In this document: piece after piece, positions 45,801-57,361 of the stretch
Numbering within the stretch: the stretch's first letter is position 1
Layout of the letters: each line of letters opens with the position of its first letter
Assembly: GCA_033439295.1 (NCBI GenBank)
Contig: JAVTLE010000001.1
Location: 806,001-870,000 of the forward strand
DNA: 64,000 nucleotides
Origin: Deuterostichococcus epilithicus
Lineage: Eukaryota; Chlorophyta; Trebouxiophyceae; Prasiolales; Stichococcaceae
Direction: 5' to 3'
Translations under genes and position numbers: made by a program
The notes under the pieces: model-generated
The model's input: only the letters and a program-made list of their open reading frames with translations
What the model was told of the DNA's origin: nothing
Database searches by the model: none

Positions 45801-48357
45801 CGCAGCGCCAGCGAGCAGGCAGGACTGACACGCTCCGCCCCTGCCGGCACCGCGCCTTTGCAAGTCGAGCAGGCTACCTGATGTTCGCGCAGTCAAGCTC
45901 TCCCCGCCCTTGAAGCCTTGCGTGGATCCTGGATCGCAGGCAAGCTGAAGCAGAACGACAAAGCGATGCAGAACTACCGGCGCATGTACCTTGCGCCCCC
46001 GGTGGTGCCGACATCAGAGGACGGCTCCCCATTGCTCACTAACGTGCTATACAAGCACATCCAGGTAGGCGCTCACTGCACATCGCAAGTCTTTTTGGCT
46101 TCTCATTGTCCTCATGTGCAGCGTGGCCGCTGGAAACCTTGCTGACGGCTGCTGGGCTGTCAGTAGGGCATTCTCTGACATTGCAATGTGGATGGTGCTT
46201 TGAAGGCCAAACGCGGCTGCGTGTCTGGTCACCCCGGGATGGGTTATGTGCGCGACGGCTGGTCCGATGTCAGCAGAGAACAAGGTTGCATTATGGTCTA
46301 CAACCCTGCTGTTGGTCGTTCCAGGGCATGCTGAGCTCGAAGACCGCGGTGTTGGCCGAGACGGGCGACAGCTGGTTCAACTGGTGGGTGTGACCCTCAC
46401 TCTGAGGGTTTGCAGAAGTCCTGCACCCACGAGTCAGGCCTGTCAGGTCTGCATTCACGTGGGGTTCGTGTGTGCACCGCCAGTGTCCTTACGCCCTGCC
46501 AATGCCTGCAGCCAGAAGCTGAAGCTGCCAACTGGCTGCGCGTGAGTCACCCCCCTCCCCCATGTCGTGTGGCAACTTCTTCTCAACTTGCCGCGCAGCT
46601 GCCATCACTCAGCTGTACGGCCGCCGAAGCCACTGGCATGTCGATGAGCCCGTGCCCTCACAGCCCACACTCAAGCAAGGTTCCCTGTTTTCCCTGATTC
46701 ATCAATTTTCCTTTCCCAGATACGAGTTTCAGTGCCAGTACGGCTCCATCGGCTGGAGCGTGGGCGCCACCCTCGGCTACTCGGTGCGCCCCCGCTCAAA
46801 CCCTGACTAGTCAGCCTGCTACCATGGGGCTAGCAGAGACACTGGCCCGCACTTGCTTCCAGCCTTCGTGCGTCCATGCCGCATTCGCAGGTCATACATG
46901 TGCGGCGCAGCTGCAGCACATGAGCAAGAGCATTGTGGTGGCCGGGCAGGTGGGCATGGCGCTGAACGGCAAGCGCGTGATTGCATCCATTGGCGACGGC
47001 AGCTTCCAGGTCACCGCCCAGGTACGGCGGCGGAAGATCTTCGTCTCTGCCAGTGTTCGCCTTCCTGCCGCGCTAGACCGTATAGGCTGTTCTGCGGGAT
47101 CTAGGTGTGCACCAAGCCGTACTTCGCTTGGTCTTGACGCTGCACTGCTGCAAGTATGTATGTATGCTTCTCGTCTGGTTGCTGTGCGAGCTTCGAGCTT
47201 CAGCTTCAAGCTTCAAGCTGCATTGAGCATATGGGGCTCCTAATTGCCCGCGCTGTCCAAAACCCACTTTCGAGTTGTGTTTGATAGCGCCATCAAGCCA
47301 TCATTTTCATTTGACTCTGGCTGCAGGACATCGCTACGATGATGCGCGAAGGCACGTGAAGCTTCATCAATTGCACATTCACACTCGTGCTGAACGATAT
47401 CGCAGGCACTTTGCTGCTGATGTCACAGTGCCAATATCATGAGCCGCGCACTTTCGAGATGTTCGTTGTTGTGGGTGACAGGCAGTAACCCTATCATATT
47501 CCTTATCAACAACGGCGGGTACACCATCGAGGTGGAGATCCACGATGGTGCGCAGAATTTTTGCTGCCCGTGTCGCCCTGTGTGCCGCTCATCCCGTGTG
47601 TATGTGTGGACGGTGTGCGATCATGCACAACTCGAGGGCATGCCGCATGACACTGAGGGCACGAACACCCACTGTTCTGCAGGCCCTTACAACGTCATTC
47701 ACAACTGGGACTACGTGGCACTTGTCAAGGCCATTGACAACGGCCTGGACAAGTCGTGGACTACTCGGGTGCGCCTAGATGATCCTGGCGCTTGCAGCCT
47801 CGCATAATGCATAGTGCCTCACGGTGGTGAGGTGCACACATTTGCAGGGACTGCATTGTTGGCTTCCGAACTCATTGATTTTGCACATGCACATGCACAG
47901 TGCAAGACAGAGTCGGAGCTCATCGCCGCCATTGAGACGGCCACGACTGAGAAGGCCGACAAGTGCGCCGCGTGTCCGCAGTCAGAGAGACTATCTGCCT
48001 TCACACAGAAAATCCTACACACAGAACGAACTGAACACGCACAGAACCCAATCGTGTCATGTTTTGGGCCTTTTCGGCAGGCTCTGCTTCATTGAGTGCA
48101 TCACGGACAAGGACGACTGCAGCAAGGAGCTGCTGGAGGTGGGCTGGCTCTCATTAATCATATTATATGTGCATATTATCTCGCTCAAATTGAGGGAAAT
48201 CCCCACACATGTTGCAGCTCCGTCAATCATATCGAATTGTCGAAGCAAGTCACTGCTCACCGTTCATGACCCTCACTTGACGCATTCCTTGGTCACACGT
48301 CCGCAGTGGGGCTCACGCGTGGCAGACTCCAATGCGCGCCCGCCCAACCCGCAATGA
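42852..48357 (+). CDS. PDC: Pyruvate decarboxylase, thiamine diphosphate dependent
   Basis: Converts pyruvate to acetaldehyde and CO2, the first step of ethanol fermentation. Twenty-one coding exons join in phase: 42852-42919, 43028-43181, 43448-43520, 43659-43768, 43884-43992, 44188-44243, 44516-44642, 44862-44962, 45282-45398, 45618-45708, 45940-46064, 46325-46383, 46512-46541, 46720-46783, 46950-47021, 47327-47355, 47486-47547, 47683-47768, 47901-47962, 48081-48138, 48307-48357 (1704 nt, 567 aa). All key residues are present and almost in yeast register: D27, E50 ([15 protein letters not shown]), H113-H114 (ILHHTIG), the ThDP motif [10 protein letters not shown]...LINN (443-471), and E477 ([12 protein letters not shown]). 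The C-terminus is [13 protein letters not shown], as in plant [16 protein letters not shown] starts directly at the conserved domain, so the enzyme is probably cytosolic. Intron 8 carries decayed copies of exons 8 and 9. Confidence 0.97.
45113..45240 (+). repeat. Decayed copies of PDC exon 8 and exon 9 starts inside intron 8
   Basis: 45113-45172 follows a CGCAG like a real acceptor and resembles exon 8 (GAATGCGACG in both). 45174-45240 follows ACAG and resembles exon 9. It would read [16 protein letters not shown] against the true [16 protein letters not shown]. Confidence 0.7.
45411..45425 (+). repeat. Telomere-like TAAACCCTAAACCCT in PDC intron 9
   Basis: Two CCCTAAA-type units lie 12 bp after the exon 9 donor. 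Confidence 0.75.
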
Positions 48358-50889
48358 GGAAGCCAGGCGGCGATACAATTGTGAGCACGGCGACGGCAGC
48401 AGCATTTCTGCTGTCTCATTGCACAAGGGCCATGTAGTACCGATGTACTGTGGACTAACAGCAAACTTTCCACCAGCACCGACTCGGGATATGAAAGGGT
48501 GTATGCCGGTGGATGATCCCTGTCGTAAGGGTGTCTGATAGGCAGTTGCGGGACGGCTTCAGGCAGGTCCTGGATCCTTCAGATACGCCGCATGCCATGC
48601 TCAGACAGGGCGTAAGATTTGGTATGACGCTAACACCATGCCTGACGGCATCATTCTAAATATGTAGCTTAGGAACATCTGTTGCGGCAACACAGATTTG
48701 TTGGTTTGCTGATTTGAGGCAGAGTGTAGAGACATTGTTAGACATGGCTGTTGATGTGTCAGACATTAGTCAGACCGTTCCGATTTTAGGTTCAAACCAA
48801 TTCTTTCACACTCTTCGTTCTAGCACCAGGGATGCACATCAGAGATGACCATCTGGGTGCTCCACGGCAATGCACGTCTTCTGCCAAGCCGCCGCCATCA
48901 ACCACGCGGATTATGACAGGGCACTTTTAATTGGGCTTCACCTACCAGTTGGGGCTTCACCTACCAGTTGCTGCCGCTCTGTTGGTTGTTCGATGCTCCC
49001 TTAATCCCTTGACTTGCTAGCCTCAGCTCAATTCTCGGCTGCTTGCTCGACGTTCCCGCCGCCTCGTCAGCGCCGCGCTTGGTGCTGGTGTGCACGTGCT
49101 GCTTGCTCCAACCTTGTGGACAGTGCTCGGCATCAGGGGTCATTGGCAGTGTCTACAAGAGCTGCAGCCTTGAATTCCGCTTTGGACCGCAGCTCTGGGA
49201 TGAATCACCTGATCCGCTGCCGCCGGCCCTTGAAGGTGAGCACCAAGTGCCACGAAACGAAGACGACGACAGGGTTCCACTCATGCGCTAGCGCAGATGG
49301 CCTGGTGTCACAATGCAAGGTGCATGCCATCGGGGGGAAGGTTCTGTACCGCACGTTGCTGCGGCCTGCCCGACTCGAATCATGCACCTTGCATTGGCAC
49401 ACCAGGCCGTGTGCGCTGGTGCATTTGCAATAGGACCCCACCGCCGGCTTGTTCTCATGGCACACGGTGCACACCCACAAGAGCCGGCGGCAGCGGGTTC
49501 AGCCCAGGGTTGCGGCCGAAAGCAGAATGCAAGACTTCAGCTGTTGGGAACACGGCCTAGGACCCATGATGCCGAGCACCGTCCCATAGCGAGTAGCAGG
49601 TGCACGCAGACTGCTGCGTGCTGAGCTAATGCATTGGCAGGGTCGCATCTAGAACGCAACGGTGGGTTCGGCAACCTATAGGCGCACGCGCGCCTTCCTG
49701 ACGTGCAACCTACACCCACCTCAGCGCGTCCCAGGCTGCACTGTCCCACGAGTCGCCATCTTACAGTTCACCGCCCTCCTCGTGCACTACCGCAGTTAGC
49801 TGGTATGTGTTGTCCTGCACAACAGAATAACCCCTCCGCTCGAACGCGGGCACATGAAAATTGCCGAAAGGCGCAGTAAGCAGTACGCGGTACGGTGCTA
49901 AACCCTGTAGTCGCTTACTCAGCACAGGGTTCTTGCTGGAACTGTTTCGAGGAAATGCCAAACGCCAAACCTAAAACCTGAAAAGCCAAAGTGTTACACC
50001 CAATTATAGGGTCCTGAGCATGCTAGATAGCACCGCGAAACGTTCTTGAGGCTTTTCTAAGGCCAAGGTTCATGTCCTAGCTAGAAAGGGCGGCGGTGAT
50101 GCTGCTGCTTTTGCGCTTGCGCCCTGAGGCAGCGCTGCTTGACGTCACCAGGCGCCTTGGTACATCTGCACGCGTGCTGCAGCAGGATGCCCACGCGAGG
50201 AGTCTTGAAGATCTAATGGCAGTGAAAACATTCTGCAGTTTCAGTTTTCAGGCCTCCTACGAGCTTGAAGTACCCCCAAACGACTGCCTTCGGCCGACCA
50301 CCCTTGCACTTCTCGCCTGTAACGCTCGCTTCGTCCACAACCTCAATGTCGCTGTCTGAAAGTACCCAGATGCTACGTCAGATGTTCCGCGAATACCAGG
50401 TGGTTGACTCAGCGGCGAACGGCTGAACTTGGTTGCAGGACCAAGTCGGCGGCCACACTGCTGTCTTTGCGGTGGTGACTGCAGAAGGTCCGGCGGCAGC
50501 GGCGGCCGGAAGGGTTTGGCGTGCTCCGCCAAACCCATATCTCAATTGCCAAACGTTTTAACGTGCACGCCAAACCTAAACTGCTAAAACTCGAGGTTTT
50601 AGCAAGAACCCTGACTCAGCATTTGATTGCTGATTCACCCAGCACGTGCGATGCCAAGGCAGCTCCCGAACAAGTGCAGCTGGCTTCTTTTTGAGCTGCA
50701 AACAGGAACAAGCTTGCTATTGATCTTCAGACATCTCGCATTCCCCTAATTCCTTCGATTGTAGCCTACGACCCAGCGATCAGCACGGAGTTGTGGAGGA
50801 CGCCCGCGCCGCAAGTAGCACACTGCGAGCAGCTCCGGCGCGCTTGGCATTGTTGAGAGTTTCTCCTCTAGTGTCTGATCTAACTGACA
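48358..50889. other. Gene-poor stretch between PDC and MGL
   Basis: About 2.5 kb. It contains the long inverted repeat at about 49.09-49.61 kb, several CCTAAA/CCAAACCTAAA-type motifs (about 49.9, 49.97 and 50.57 kb) and two lonely open frames (49761-49961 minus, 50096-50359 plus) without recognisable motifs or splice partners. I assign no gene. Confidence 0.5.
49091..49610. repeat. Long imperfect inverted repeat (foldback), arms about 230 bp, 54-nt loop
   Basis: The left arm is about 49091-49326 and the right arm about 49381-49610. The inner 28 bp are nearly perfect (49299-49326 against 49381-49408, two mismatches). Clear matching blocks continue outward: CTGCCGCCGGC (left, about 49217) against GCCGGCGGCAG (right, about 49483); GAATTCCGCTTTGGACCGCAG against the complement of CGGCCGAAAGCAGAATG; and GGACAGTGCTCGGCATCA (left, 49118) against TGATGCCGAGCACCGTCC (right, about 49567). 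The arms differ by substitutions and small indels throughout. It could be a foldback or MITE-like element, or a gene for a long hairpin RNA. Confidence 0.8.
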
Positions 50890-53800
50890 ATGTTGCCTGC
50901 GGCAACTGTGCAGAGTAATACGTCGCATGACCCAGCCGAAAGGCTCGCTGCCATCGTCAGAGAGACTGGGCAGGCTAGAGGCGTCAACGCCAGCATTGAA
51001 GTCAGCGCTACGTTTGCAGGTGATAAGGCATGATGGCCGAGACTTGCCAGCGGGGCCTCATCGACAAATGCATTGTTTATGGCAACATCCTGGTCGTGCC
51101 CGCTGGCGCCGAGTTGCCTACAGATCGTGAATATGCACTATAAACACAACCATATATGGTGTGCTTGACTGCAGTGGAGAAGAACGAGGACCTGACAGCC
51201 ATCTTCGAGGGCCGCCTGACCGCAGACGATGGTGTGCAAGCATGCCTGGCGCACCACGCTTCCATGCATTCTATCATTTGTATCAGGACGCGCCGCAGGA
51301 CGCTGAACGGTTACTGCCGGTTGCCCCAGGGTTCTATGTTTACAGCCGCGATGCCAACCCCACTGTGCGGTACTTGGGCCGCCAGCTTGCGGCGCTGGAG
51401 GGGACGGAGGCAGGCTACGCCACCTCTTCTGGTGAAGCCTCCTTCTCGAAAGTTCTTTGTATCTGATCCCTTCCCGTTACGCCCTTCCGTGGACAGACGG
51501 CCAGCGGGCGCATGCATACCACTGCATGCGGCGGGTGAGCTGATGCAGACCGCGGACCGCTCCGCACCAGTGGCGCTGTCAAACTCCGCGGCTGGCACAC
51601 CCACCGGGCTGATGCTCGATGAATCATGATAGCAGCAACGTCCTGTCATTCCACAGCCGATGACTTTGCAGGCATCGGCTGCCTAACCCTAAACACCAAA
51701 CCCCGCAGGCATGTCCGCCATCTCTTGCGCGCTCATGACCGCCTGCGACTCGGGCGACCACATCGTGGCCAGCGACACGCTGTACGGCGGCACCTGGTGC
51801 CTGCTGTCCGACTTCTTCCCGCGCAAGCTGGGGGTCACCGCCACCTTCGTGGACCTGGAGGACCTCGCCGCCGTGCGGGACGCTGTGCGGCCCAACACCA
51901 AGGTGCGCTCGGGTTCAGGATCGGAAACGCCACAGCCTGAATCATCGGCTATGCATATCTGGACAGCAGCCTCTCCACATGAATGCCGCCCAGATGAGGC
52001 AGTGCCACCACCTGCACACCCGCAGAGTGCTTGATACCCTCCGCTCCCCAGCAATTCTGTTCCGTGTGCAAAATTGCGCAGGTGCTGTACGCGGAGACGC
52101 TGACGAATCCGACGCTGCGGGCTCCGGACCTGCCAAACCTGGCGGAGCTGGCGCATGCACAGGTGACTGTCGTGCAGTGATCTTTGATTTCGCCCAAATG
52201 ATCTGAATGCCTGGCCAGCCCCTGCTGCGCGGACCTTGGTTGCCTGCCCAGACTCACAGGCGTGTCCTATGCTTGGACAGCTTGCCGAGTTGCACGTGTC
52301 CCAGCTGCAGGTCCAGCTGCATGCCCAGCCTCCCACACTCTTGCATTGGTCGCCGCAGGATCTGACGTTCATCGTCGATAACACCTTCGCGTCGGTGAAT
52401 GTCTCTCCGGCGCGGCTGGGCGCCGACGTGGTCGTGCAGAGCCTCACAAAGTATGTCAGTGGCGCTGCCGACATTGTGGCTGGTGCGCACGCCAAAGGCC
52501 TGCCCTCTCATGCACTCTCATGTAATAATTTGTCAGCAGACTAGAACCCCCCCCCTCTTCCCCCCGCCAGCGGATTTGGGCGTGCATGGCAGCTACTAGT
52601 AGCATTCCTGTTGTGTTTCGCTGCAGTTCTCAGTGCTGCAAAGCTTCGTGAACGATGCCAGTGCGCCCAAGCTTTCGAGGGGTGTTCCAGCATCAGGGAG
52701 TGCATCAACGCTGCCCTTGGGCTCTTTGCAGGTTCGGTGTGCGGCTCCAAGGCCTTCCTCGAGCGCATGATGAACATGCACAATGGGGCGCACATGATGC
52801 TGGGCCCGCTCATGGACCCTCGCATCGCCTCGGAGCTGAGCCTGCGGCTGCCCAGCCTGGCGCTGCGCATGCACGAGCACTCCCGACGTGCGGCCGGCTT
52901 TGCAGAGGCCCTGCAGCAGGTGCTGCACAGGTCCTGGCCGCTCCCTCCAGCAGTCGGAGGCTGACATTGGCTGTCGTACAGCGTGCAGCGAACTCATACA
53001 ACGTTCTTGGGATTCTCCTGCCTAACTCGCCTGATTTCAACCGTGTGGCAAGCCGAAATGCTGAGCACGAAAAAGCCAGTAACTGTAATCTTTCAGGCGG
53101 GGCTGGAGGTGTCGTACCCAGGCCTGAAGTCGCACCCGCACCACGAACGAGTCGCCCGCCTGCGCAACGCCGGCTACGGCTTCGGCGGCATGTGTGCGCT
53201 CTGCTCTGCTGACCCGTATGGCTCCGTTGCGGTTCTGATCCAATGATATTCCGCTGATGATATTCCTGGTGTGCATCAGCATCTCGGTTCGTTTGCGCAC
53301 TACTTGCTGCACTCGGTTCTCACGGGAGTGCTTGTGCGGCAGCTGCGGCTGAAAGCGGTGCTGCTGAGGCTTAGCATCGTCATACGCTATGCCAGCCTGA
53401 AGCCACGATGCTGATGAGGGTGCTGTGCTGTCGGCGGCGGACAGGCTGACGATCAATCTGCAGTCGTACGAGGGGGCCGTCAAGTTCATGGTGCGCTAGT
53501 TCCCATCGATCTGCCCGCATCCGCCTTTGAGCACACATCAGCCGGGTTTGCAGTTTGCACCCAGTCGTGCCAACATCTCTGGGCGCAACTGCTTGTCAAC
53601 GTGATGGTGTTTATCTGTTCTTACCTTGCCGCAGGAGTCGGCGCAGAACGACCACGACTTCGGCATCATTGCCGTCAGTCTCGGGTGCGTCCCGTGGGCG
53701 GCAGGGAGCAGCTGGCGCCGCAATGACGCCTCCTGGCGACTGCCAGCGGTCACTCTTCCGGCCACTCTTCGCAGCCACTGCCAGTTGTGTCACCAAAGGC

Positions 53801-54211
53801 CTGCATACCCACTTCCAGCAATCTCACCAAAGGTCTGCAACGTCGTGGGCTCGCAGGTACTTCGACACGCTGCTGTCCGCACCCGCCTCCTCCACATCCA
53901 GCCACCTGAACGAGGAGGACCTGGCGGCATCAGGCACGGCCCTGCAAACCCCCCTGCTCGATGCCCCTTGCGCCACCTGGCGCTATGCTGTCATTTGCTC
54001 CAGCCTTCTGCTGCTCTGCTTTGACTCAGTGACATGTGAGGCGTTATTGCAAGTGCGGGATTGGTACTCAGATGGACTAAGTTATGCCGCAGGCATCAAG
54101 CCTGGCCTGGTTCGCGTCAGTGTCGGCATCAGCGGCAGCTACGAGCAGCGCCTGCAGCAGCTGCTGGGCGCCGTCAAGGACAGCGGCGCGGCGCAGCAGC
54201 TCAAAAGCTAG
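50890..54211 (+). CDS. MGL: Methionine gamma-lyase (Cys/Met metabolism PLP enzyme)
   Basis: Splits methionine into methanethiol, 2-oxobutanoate and ammonia. Twelve exons join in phase: 50890-51019, 51175-51231, 51330-51431, 51709-51902, 52082-52162, 52359-52482, 52732-52919, 53097-53191, 53403-53490, 53635-53684, 53857-53933, 54093-54211 (1305 nt, 434 aa; Arabidopsis MGL is about 440). The ATG at 50890 gives MLPAATVQSNTSHDPAERLA. PLP-site residues are seen: FYVYSRDANPTV (Y67, R69), TSSGMSAI, IVDNTFAS (D195) and SLTKYVSGAADIVAG (Schiff-base lysine K219). AFLERMMNMHNGAHMMLGPL and GIKPGLVRVSVGISGSYEQR match plant MGL rather than cystathionine gamma-synthase. Intron 11 uses a probable GC donor (CAG|GCACGG at 53934). 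The exon 9 acceptor (GAAG at 53402) is weak. A cystathionine gamma-lyase activity is the main alternative. Confidence 0.94.
51682..51697 (+). repeat. Telomere-like CCTAACCCTAAACACC upstream of MGL exon 4
   Basis: It lies within 30 bp of the exon 4 acceptor at 51708. Confidence 0.7.
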
Positions 54212-54943
54212 CGTTGCCACGGCTCAGCACCAATGCCATGCGAAGGCTGCGGGCGTCTGCCGGAGTGTGCGTGAAGACGCCTCCTGACAGCCGGGCAGAA
54301 GAGAGAGGGGCATGGGGATGGCCACTCATTACAAACGGGAGATCGGCAGCTTCCCAAGTGGAGTTGACAGGTGCTGACGGGTCTGGTCAGGTTGCAATGC
54401 AGCAGTCGCTCGCGTCGACGCACATCAGAGCTACATGCTGACTGTCATTGGCGATTTAGCGGCAATGCAGGTCTTTGTTTCGGAATCTGCATGAAATGTA
54501 GATGTGGTAATGTGCACGTCCTATAGACGAAGTAGCCAGGTTTGGGTGCACGAAGGACTTTGGTACATATGCCCACCATGTTGCAGGCCCTTGCACCGTC
54601 ATTTACAACTGGTGGTTTGCCAGTTGCCAGCAGATTTGCAGCTGCAGCTTCAGTATCATGCACATGTGGCGGCCGGCTACGCCTCTTGATTATCGATCCG
54701 GGGAAATTTCCCCCATCCAACGCCGCTACGCCGGCAGCTCGAGCCGGCGAACCTACAAAAAGCCGTGTTGTTGCCGCTGCCTCATATTCACAGCGCGCAA
54801 CGTCCACGAGGCGCCGCTGCTGCCTCACACACAGACAGCGCTGCCGCTGCCTGCTCACATCGAACGGCGCTCCCGCATCAGGCGTTGCAATCTCTGCGCT
54901 GCTGCCGCCTCACATGAATTCTGGTGCTGCCGCCGCTGCTGCC
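54212..54943. other. Convergent intergenic region
   Basis: It lies between the MGL stop and the repeat block at the end of the 55-kb gene. The stretch at 54.82-54.90 kb holds further, more decayed repeat-like segments. No gene is recognised. Confidence 0.45.
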
Positions 54944-55154
54944 TCATACTGAAAAGTGGCTGCCGCTTTGCAGGACGTCCGACTCGAGCGCGCTCTTACA
55001 CTCAAGCAGTGCCGCCGCCGCCTCACGGCTCATATCAAAAAGGCGCTGCCGCATTGCAGGATGTCCGACTCAAACGCCTCGTATAGAGACTGTGCTGCCG
55101 CCGCCTCATATCGAAAACGCGCTGCCGCTTTGCAGGACATCGGACTCGAGTGCC
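54944..55154 (-). repeat. Triplicated C-terminal codons plus stop codon
   Basis: Three tandem copies on the minus strand end with stops at 55106, 55035 and 54944. They would encode ALESDVLQSGSAFSI, AFESDILQCGSAFLI and ALESDVLQSGSHFSV, each followed by TGA. Only the first is joined to the upstream exon; the others lie downstream of its stop. Confidence 0.85.
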
Positions 55155-56313
55155 TCGGCGGTGCCGCTGTTGATGTCCAGCATCTCTCGCAGCTGCAGCA
55201 GCGTGGAAAACTTCGCCGGCACCTCCGAGTTCTGCAGGTGCAGCCGGTATAGGTCCAGCAGCTGCGCCGGCAGGAGACACACGGACATCGTTACTGTTAG
55301 GTCAAAGCGCAGTCGCTGGCTGCGTTGTGAACGTCCCGGGCTTATCTCCAGGCAGGGCATCGCAAGGCGGGTGCATGAAGGGGAGGTGCGACCGCAACCT
55401 GCAGAGCAGCATCGCCATGGCCGGCACCGCCAGGCTGCCCATGCCAGCTCGTGAGCGTAAACTGTGTGAGATCATGGGCTTCAGGGGCTTCTCACCTCCT
55501 CGCTGTCATACCGCGCATTGAGCAGCGGCTCCCGCACGATTGCATTCTCCTGCAGCGCCCGCCGCAGCTCCACCATGGCCCTGCAGCCGTCTCGCAAGAC
55601 CATCTTCTATCACCGCTGGAGTTTTGGCACTGGAGTTTCCAGATGCACGCACCTTCGGCGGTCGTCGCCCGGCCACGCAGGCGTGCTGCTGCAGGGATCG
55701 CCGGCCTGGGGGCCGCACTCCACATCTGGTCTGCTGCTCCAGAGGGGCAGCAGAGGAGCAGCCATCGAAATCAGAAGCGGCCTCACCTGGCGGGATTGCC
55801 CTGCGTCTGGAACTGCATGGCTTTGTGCACCGCCACTGCCTGCCGTGTGCGCGCGAGCGCCATCTGGTACTCCCGCCCGTCCATGGGGTCCTGCGACATC
55901 GCCTCGTCTCCGTCCTGCGTGGCGGTGCAGCAGCCAAGTTCCTCCACTGGCGTTGGGCTCTCAGGATTGGGTTTGGATGGTCTGACGTCCATCACTGTGC
56001 GGATCAAGCGTCGGCCGTGTGCGACGTACCCTGCCGCATGTGGCAGCACTGCCCATCTGCCGATGTTCGCTGCACTCTGCACTGCCGCTTTGCTTCTCAA
56101 GTAGCGTCTCCAGAGCGTTGCAGGCTGCAACGCCACCACTACTGCTCACCTGCCCTCGTCGGTCCCGCCGCACGACTTCTGCAGACGAGGTACTCTGCCT
56201 CCTGATCCTGCTGAAGCCCCAGGCTCCCGCTGACAGCGCCAGGCCCAGGCCGAACCATGCCGGCGCCGAAAGCCTATGGCGCAGATGGGGCACAAGGGTC
56301 GCTGCGGCAAATG
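55106..56313 (-). CDS. Uncertain multi-exon gene with TIC110-like C-terminus
   Basis: Partly resolved minus-strand gene. The terminal exon candidate (about 55106-55262) has an acceptor GGCGCAG and encodes LLDLYRLHLQNSEVPAKFST and LREMLDINSGTAEALESDV before the stop at 55106. This weakly resembles the end of the chloroplast import protein TIC110 ('LYxIY...LxxLLGIxxSTAxAL'). Upstream candidates are VELRRALQENAIVREPLLNA (about 55.49-55.6 kb), MDGREYQMALARTRQAVAVH (about 55.8-55.88 kb) and a hydrophobic segment AWFGLGLALSAGAWGFSRIR (about 56.2 kb) with a clean donor. The whole locus is far too short for full TIC110 (about 1000 aa), so it is either a small related envelope-type protein or an unrelated membrane protein. 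The ATG was not found. Confidence 0.35.
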
Positions 56314-57361
56314 CGCTGCCTGCAAGCGGGTGTGAATGCTGCTAATGCTTCTTGGCAGGCACGTCACAGCGCGCCGAGGGCCTGCAGGGCATGTGTCGCC
56401 ATGATCCAGGGCATGCAGGTGGCGCGCACCCCAGCAAAGCCGGCTTGCTGGCAGCCTCCTGAGCTGTTGGGGGCGTCGGGTCCACCAGCACGTAGCTTTC
56501 ATGCCTCGCTGCCTGCACCGGCTGCGCTGCATGGCCTGCTCTGCGCCGGCTCCGTTCACAGAAGGGGCGCCTGTGAGGTGATGGCAACAGCACATGGCTG
56601 AGGTCGGTCAAGCACGGCTGCCCTTGGCGAGGGCAGGGGCCCGCCATGAACAGGGAAGCCATTTCAGCAGCAACACAAATCAGAGCTGACTGCTTGATGG
56701 CCGGGTGAAGGATCACGCCGGGCGAAATGGCACGGCTGTGCACGTGCCTGCAGTGCAAACCCAGGTTTCAAAGCAGCAGGCGTATCGATCACGGTTCACT
56801 GTATGATTTGTTCGTGCGTAGAGTCTCTCTCGATTCAGTGCCGCCTGTTCAGGCAGAACCCGGAACAGCTTCGCTGCTTCAAAATTGAGAGGCAACAGAT
56901 AGATCTCGATCCCTTGTTGAGGACAGCCATCGAGTGACGCAGCCGGATCGAAAAGACCCAGCAGCTTGAGTTACATCGTGTCGATATGGCACTCTGGCAG
57001 CGTGACCGCTGAAATTCCGGCAAGTCAGCTGAGCAGCATATCCTGTGAAGGGTGCCCTGGAAAGCTGCCCCCTAGCTGCTGGGCGCACCTGCTGCACGAG
57101 TGGTCAGAGGATCCCTTTGTCAGACACTGGTCGTGGGAACAGACTCCGTTGCGTCAGACCACAGCACAGCTCCCTGCAGAGGGCATCCCTGCCCTCGGCT
57201 CCAGCAGCGGCCACATACGCCAAGGTACACAAGGCATTGAAACTTGCCTGAGCGACCAAATGCGCTGCACAGTGCTTTACTGCACTTGTGCGAGCGGCTG
57301 GCATGCATGCATGCATGGTGGGGCCAACCGGCCTGACGCCGTGACCAGCTTTGCACCGCAG
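56314..57361. other. Divergent intergenic region
   Basis: Roughly 1 kb between the 5' side of the 55-56 kb gene (-) and the membrane-protein gene (+). It may include the missing first exon of the former. Nothing else is recognised. Confidence 0.4.

Noticed and set aside
47351-47485. Possible GC donor in PDC intron 16
   Set aside because: A GT donor at 47356 with the acceptor at 47485 keeps frame and gives [13 protein letters not shown], so no GC donor is needed.
49761-50359. Two isolated open frames (67 and 87 codons)
   Set aside because: No recognisable motif, no splice partners, and they lie in the gene-poor repeat-bearing gap.
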